This document shows, piece by piece, positions 31,579 to 34,393 of a stretch of DNA of 34,393 bases (its first letter is position 1; the number at the start of each line of letters is the position of its first letter). The DNA lies in assembly GCA_038233815.1 (NCBI GenBank), contig JBBSVE010000012.1:1-34393 (forward strand), written 5' to 3'. Source of the stretch: JBBSVE01 sp038233815. GTDB taxonomy: Bacteria; Pseudomonadota; Alphaproteobacteria; Rhodobacterales; Rhodobacteraceae. The notes under the pieces are model-generated. The model had not been told where the DNA came from and searched no databases. It worked only from the letters and a program-made list of their open reading frames with translations. The translations under genes and the position numbers were made by a program.

Positions 31579-33227
31579 TGGCTCAACTCACCCGTGCCGA
31601 GCGCACGAATGCGATGCTCATCACCGGGATCGGCGCGCTTGTCGGGCTCGCGATGGCGGTGGCGGGGCGCGGCGACGGGTTCGGCGCGCATGGCTGGGTG
31701 GTACTCGCGTTCTGCGCGCTCCTTTTCTTCATCGTCGCGGGCGCGCTCGAGGCACCGGAGCCGGTGGAAGACCGCGCCTCCGCCTATTACGACGATCCGA
31801 CGCGGGTGGGGATCCTGCTGGCGCTCGTCTGGGCCGTCGTGGGGATGGGCATGGGCGTCTGGGTGGCATCGCTTCTGGCCTGGCCCGACCTTCGGTTCGA
31901 CGCGGCCTGGTCTAGCTTCGGGCGCCTGCGCCCGGTCCATACTTCTGGCGTAATCTTCGGCTTTGGCGGCAATGCGCTGATCGCGACCTCGTTCCACATC
32001 ATGCAGCGCACAAGCCGCGCGCGGATGCCGAACCAGGTTCTGCCGTGGTTCGTGCTCCTTGGTTTCAACCTTTTCTGCATCGTGGCGGCCAGCGGCTATC
32101 TCATGGGCATCACCCAGTCCAAGGAATATGCGGAGCCGGAATGGTATGCGGATCTCTGGCTCGTTGTGGTCTGGGTCGCCTATTTCATCCTCTACATGCG
32201 CACGCTGGCACGCCGGAACGAGCCGCATATCTACGTGGCGAACTGGTATTATCTGTCCTTCATCCTCGTGGTGGCGATTCTTCATATCATCAACAACCTT
32301 GCGGTCCCGGTATCGTGGACAGGCGCCAAGAGCTATTCGGCCTTTGCCGGGGTGCAGGATGCGATGGTGGAATGGTGGTATGGCCACAATGCCGTCGCCT
32401 TCTTCCTGACGACGGGCTTTCTGGGGATGCTCTACTACTTCCTTCCCAAACGCGCCGAACGCCCGATCTATTCCTACCGGCTTTCGATCCTGTCGTTCTG
32501 GGGCATCGTCTTCTTCTACATCTGGGTCGGTTCGCACCATCTGCATTATACGGCGCTGCCGAACTGGGTGCAGAACCTGGGCATGACGTTCTCGGTGATG
32601 CTCCTCGTGCCGAGCTGGGCGAGCGCGGGGAACGCGCTGATGACGCTCAACGGCGCGTGGCACAAGGTGCGCGACGATGCGACGCTGCGCTTCATGATGG
32701 TGGCAGCGGTGTTCTACGGCCTTTCCACGTTCGAGGGGTCGTTTATGGCGATCCGACCCGTCAACGCGCTCTCGCACTACACGGACTGGACCGTGGGGCA
32801 CGTCCATGCAGGCGCGATGGGCTGGGTCGCCATGATCACGTTCGGGTCGATCTACGCGCTGACCCCGGTCCTCTGGCGGCGCGAGACGATGTATTCGTGG
32901 AAGGCCGTCGAATGGCACTTCTGGCTCGCGCTTGCGGGGACGGTCATCTACGTCTTCGCGATGTGGAACTCCGGCATCACGCAGGGGCTGATGTGGCGGA
33001 CCTATACCGAGAGCGGAACGCTGGCCTATTCCTTTGTGGATACGCTGATCGCGATGCATCCCTTCTACATCGCGCGCGCGTTTGGCGGCCTGCTGTTCCT
33101 GGCCGGCGCCTGCATCTGCCTGTGGAACGTGGTCATGACCATCCGCCATGTTCCGGTTCACGTGTCCGCACGGGACTATCCCACCGATTCCGAAGCGAAC
33201 GAGCCGGCCCTGCCGGCAGCGGAGTGA
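31575..33227 (+). CDS. ccoN: cbb3-type cytochrome c oxidase subunit I
   Basis: Catalytic subunit of the high-affinity terminal oxidase, holding low-spin heme b, heme b3 and CuB. It has 550 residues with more than twelve membrane helices. Candidate ligands are His122 (PVHTSG), CuB ligands His271 (WYGHNAV) and His321-His322 (GSHHLHYT), and His409/His411 (TVGHVHAGAMGW) for the hemes. Tyr315 in FFYIWVG is at the place of the cross-linked tyrosine of cbb3 enzymes. A GGAG precedes the ATG at 31575. The second codon is also ATG. ccoO follows after four bases. Confidence 0.98.
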   Translation: MMAQLTRAERTNAMLITGIGALVGLAMAVAGRGDGFGAHGWVVLAFCALLFFIVAGALEAPEPVEDRASAYYDDPTRVGILLALVWAVVGMGMGVWVASLLAWPDLRFDAAWSSFGRLRPVHTSGVIFGFGGNALIATSFHIMQRTSRARMPNQVLPWFVLLGFNLFCIVAASGYLMGITQSKEYAEPEWYADLWLVVVWVAYFILYMRTLARRNEPHIYVANWYYLSFILVVAILHIINNLAVPVSWTGAKSYSAFAGVQDAMVEWWYGHNAVAFFLTTGFLGMLYYFLPKRAERPIYSYRLSILSFWGIVFFYIWVGSHHLHYTALPNWVQNLGMTFSVMLLVPSWASAGNALMTLNGAWHKVRDDATLRFMMVAAVFYGLSTFEGSFMAIRPVNALSHYTDWTVGHVHAGAMGWVAMITFGSIYALTPVLWRRETMYSWKAVEWHFWLALAGTVIYVFAMWNSGITQGLMWRTYTESGTLAYSFVDTLIAMHPFYIARAFGGLLFLAGACICLWNVVMTIRHVPVHVSARDYPTDSEANEPALPAAE

Positions 33228-33231
33228 CGAC

Positions 33232-34017
33232 ATGAACCGTTTTCTGAAAATCGTCCGGAAGCCCTTCGCACGGTTCTTCGAGTTCCACGCCCGCACCCAT
33301 TACCGGGCGGAACGTCACTCCATGGCGCTGACCGTGGGCATCATCCTTGCGGCCGGCGTCGGCGGCTTCGTGGAGATCGTCCCCCTCTTCACCATAGACG
33401 AGACTGTGGAGACCGACCCCGACATGCGGCTCTACACCCCGCTGGAACAGGCGGGCCGCGACATCTACATCCGCGAGGGCTGCTATCTGTGCCACTCCCA
33501 GATGATCCGCACGCTGCGCGACGAGGTGGAGCGTTACGGCCCCTACTCCCTCGCGGTGGAAAGCAAGTATGACCACCCGATGCTCTGGGGCTCGAAACGG
33601 ACCGGGCCGGACCTTGCGCGGCTGGGCGACAAGTATTCCGACGACTGGCAGGTGCGCCATCTGGAGAACCCGCGCGCGCTGGTGCCGGAATCGATCATGC
33701 CGCAATATGCCTTCCTCGCGCGCACCGACCTCGAGACGGCGGGCCTGCCGGCGCGCCTGACGGCGCTGCGCGACGTGGGCGTGCCCTACAGCGACGCGCA
33801 GATCGCCAGTGCGGCCACCGATGCCGCCGCACAGGCGCGGCCCGACAGCGACGCGTCAAGCGACGTCACGACGCGCTACGGCGAGGCCACGCAGGTGCGC
33901 CTTTTCGACGGCAGCGCGGAACGCGTGACGGAGATGGACGCGCTGGTGGCCTACCTGCAGATCCTTGGCAAGCTGTCGGCCCTGCCGCAGAAAATCGAAC
34001 CCGTGGCGGAGGAATAG
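33232..34017 (+). CDS. ccoO: cbb3-type cytochrome c oxidase subunit II (monoheme cytochrome c)
   Basis: Membrane-anchored c-type cytochrome that passes electrons to CcoN. It has 261 residues. The N-terminal helix (MALTVGIILAAGVGGFVEIV, 31-50) anchors it. The heme site is CYLCH (Cys84, Cys87, His88) in EGCYLCHSQMIR, and the likely Met ligand lies in ESIMPQYAF. An acidic, Ser/Asp-rich loop between about 200 and 220 is variable in the family. The ATG at 33232 has GGAG upstream. It is four bases after ccoN and two bases before ccoQ. Confidence 0.98.
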   Translation: MNRFLKIVRKPFARFFEFHARTHYRAERHSMALTVGIILAAGVGGFVEIVPLFTIDETVETDPDMRLYTPLEQAGRDIYIREGCYLCHSQMIRTLRDEVERYGPYSLAVESKYDHPMLWGSKRTGPDLARLGDKYSDDWQVRHLENPRALVPESIMPQYAFLARTDLETAGLPARLTALRDVGVPYSDAQIASAATDAAAQARPDSDASSDVTTRYGEATQVRLFDGSAERVTEMDALVAYLQILGKLSALPQKIEPVAEE

Positions 34018-34019
34018 GG

Positions 34020-34211
34020 ATGGATATCTCGCATGACTGGGCGGTCCATGCCGCCAAGAGCTTCGGGCTGTTCTGGCTCATCGGCCTGTCGATCGCGATC
34101 ACGCTCTATGCGTTCTGGCCCAGCCTCGGAAACCGCTTCGACCGGGCCGCGAACAGCATCCTCGACGACGAGGCCGGGCCCGCCCCCGCATGCGGAAAGG
34201 ACGCGCCATGA
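34020..34211 (+). CDS. ccoQ: cbb3-type cytochrome c oxidase subunit CcoQ
   Basis: Small non-heme subunit of 63 residues with a single membrane helix (about 14-33, SFGLFWLIGLSIAITLYAFW) and a short acidic cytoplasmic tail. It stabilises the oxidase complex. The start ATG is two bases after the ccoO stop, and the stop overlaps the ccoP ATG (ATGA). Identification rests on position between ccoO and ccoP and on the helix pattern. Confidence 0.93.
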   Translation: MDISHDWAVHAAKSFGLFWLIGLSIAITLYAFWPSLGNRFDRAANSILDDEAGPAPACGKDAP

Positions 34212-34393
34212 CGGTGAAGGAACGCGATCCCCTGACCGGGCATCTGACCACCGGGCATGAATGGAACGGGATTACCGAGCTCAACACACGGGTTCCGCGC
34301 GCGGTCTGGTTCTTCGTCATCGTGACCCACGTCTGGGCGCTCGTCGTATGGGTTCTGCTGCCGACCTGGCCGCTGGTCACGACCTACACCAAG
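34208..34393 (+). CDS. ccoP: cbb3-type cytochrome c oxidase subunit III, N-terminal part (partial)
   Basis: The first 62 codons are present and the gene continues beyond the window. The visible sequence has the typical CcoP start: a polar TGHEWNGITELNTRVPRAV segment followed by a membrane helix (VWFFVIVTHVWALVVWVLLP). The two c-type heme sites expected in the periplasmic part lie outside. The ATG overlaps the ccoQ stop, completing ccoNOQP in the usual order. Confidence 0.95.
   Translation, partial: MTVKERDPLTGHLTTGHEWNGITELNTRVPRAVWFFVIVTHVWALVVWVLLPTWPLVTTYTK

Noticed and set aside
31311..33296. Open frame of 661 codons on the minus strand opposite ccoN
   Set aside because: Antisense to a certain gene and biased to Arg, His, Asp and Pro; no recognisable domain.
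1..34393. Search for CRISPR repeats, tRNA or rRNA genes, insertion sequences, phage genes, toxin-antitoxin or defence systems
   Set aside because: No repeated spacer pattern, cloverleaf, transposase, integrase or defence protein was seen on either strand; nearly all bases are accounted for by housekeeping and respiration genes.

Overview
The window is a high-GC, gene-dense stretch of bacterial chromosome with almost no non-coding DNA. The longest gap without a gene is about 240 bases. Gene order, protein families and operators point to the alphaproteobacterial order Rhodobacterales (the Roseobacter/Rhodobacter/Paracoccus group). Evidence includes the trpG-trpD-trpC-moaC-moeA-lexA-comEC-gltX-gltA order, a LexA operator of the GAAC-N7-GAAC class, a ChpT phosphotransferase, an FnrL-type regulator and a cbb3 oxidase locus. 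I saw no tRNA, rRNA, insertion sequence, prophage, CRISPR array or recognisable defence system. Coordinates and motif positions were read by hand.

Region 1 (1-4349, plus strand) is a tightly coupled series: the end of trpG, then trpD, trpC, moaC and moeA, mostly with stop/start overlaps. lexA follows behind its own promoter and a triple-GAAC operator. Region 2 (4343-9673) has comEC on the minus strand, divergent from gltX and gltA, then a small glycine-rich lipoprotein. Region 3 (9724-13452, minus strand) is zwf-pgl-pgi, the entry to the Entner-Doudoroff/pentose phosphate routes. Region 4 (13555-17440, minus strand) holds trmJ, heme A synthase (ctaA), an M32 carboxypeptidase and a PaaI-type thioesterase. 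A thiE-like gene diverges from trmJ.

Region 5 (18203-20666) holds the ornithine-lipid pair olsB-olsA, a DUF3553 gene and chpT of the CckA-ChpT-CtrA relay. Region 6 (20673-25711, minus strand) is rplU-rpmA, a GNAT acetyltransferase, then obgE-proB-proA. rplU has a good sigma-70-type promoter and rpmA is followed by a strong hairpin.

Region 7 (25891-34393) is the most coherent functional block, for low-oxygen and nitrogen-oxide respiration. It holds pseudoazurin and copper nitrite reductase (paz-nirK, minus) with a perfect TTGCG-N4-CGCAA box upstream, an FnrL-like [4Fe-4S] regulator (plus), a convergent hemerythrin-like protein, and ccoI-ccoS-ccoN-ccoO-ccoQ-ccoP (plus). The ccoP gene is cut by the window end. 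An FNR-type box lies between the hemerythrin gene and ccoI. Pseudoazurin donates electrons to NirK, CcoI/CcoS mature the copper oxidase, and CcoNOQP is the high-affinity oxidase. The two operator types suggest control by oxygen and nitric oxide.

Nothing here is clearly a new system. The best candidates for follow-up are the hemerythrin-like protein with apparently altered metal ligands inside the respiration block, the assembly-genes-first cco operon, and the tandem LexA operator.
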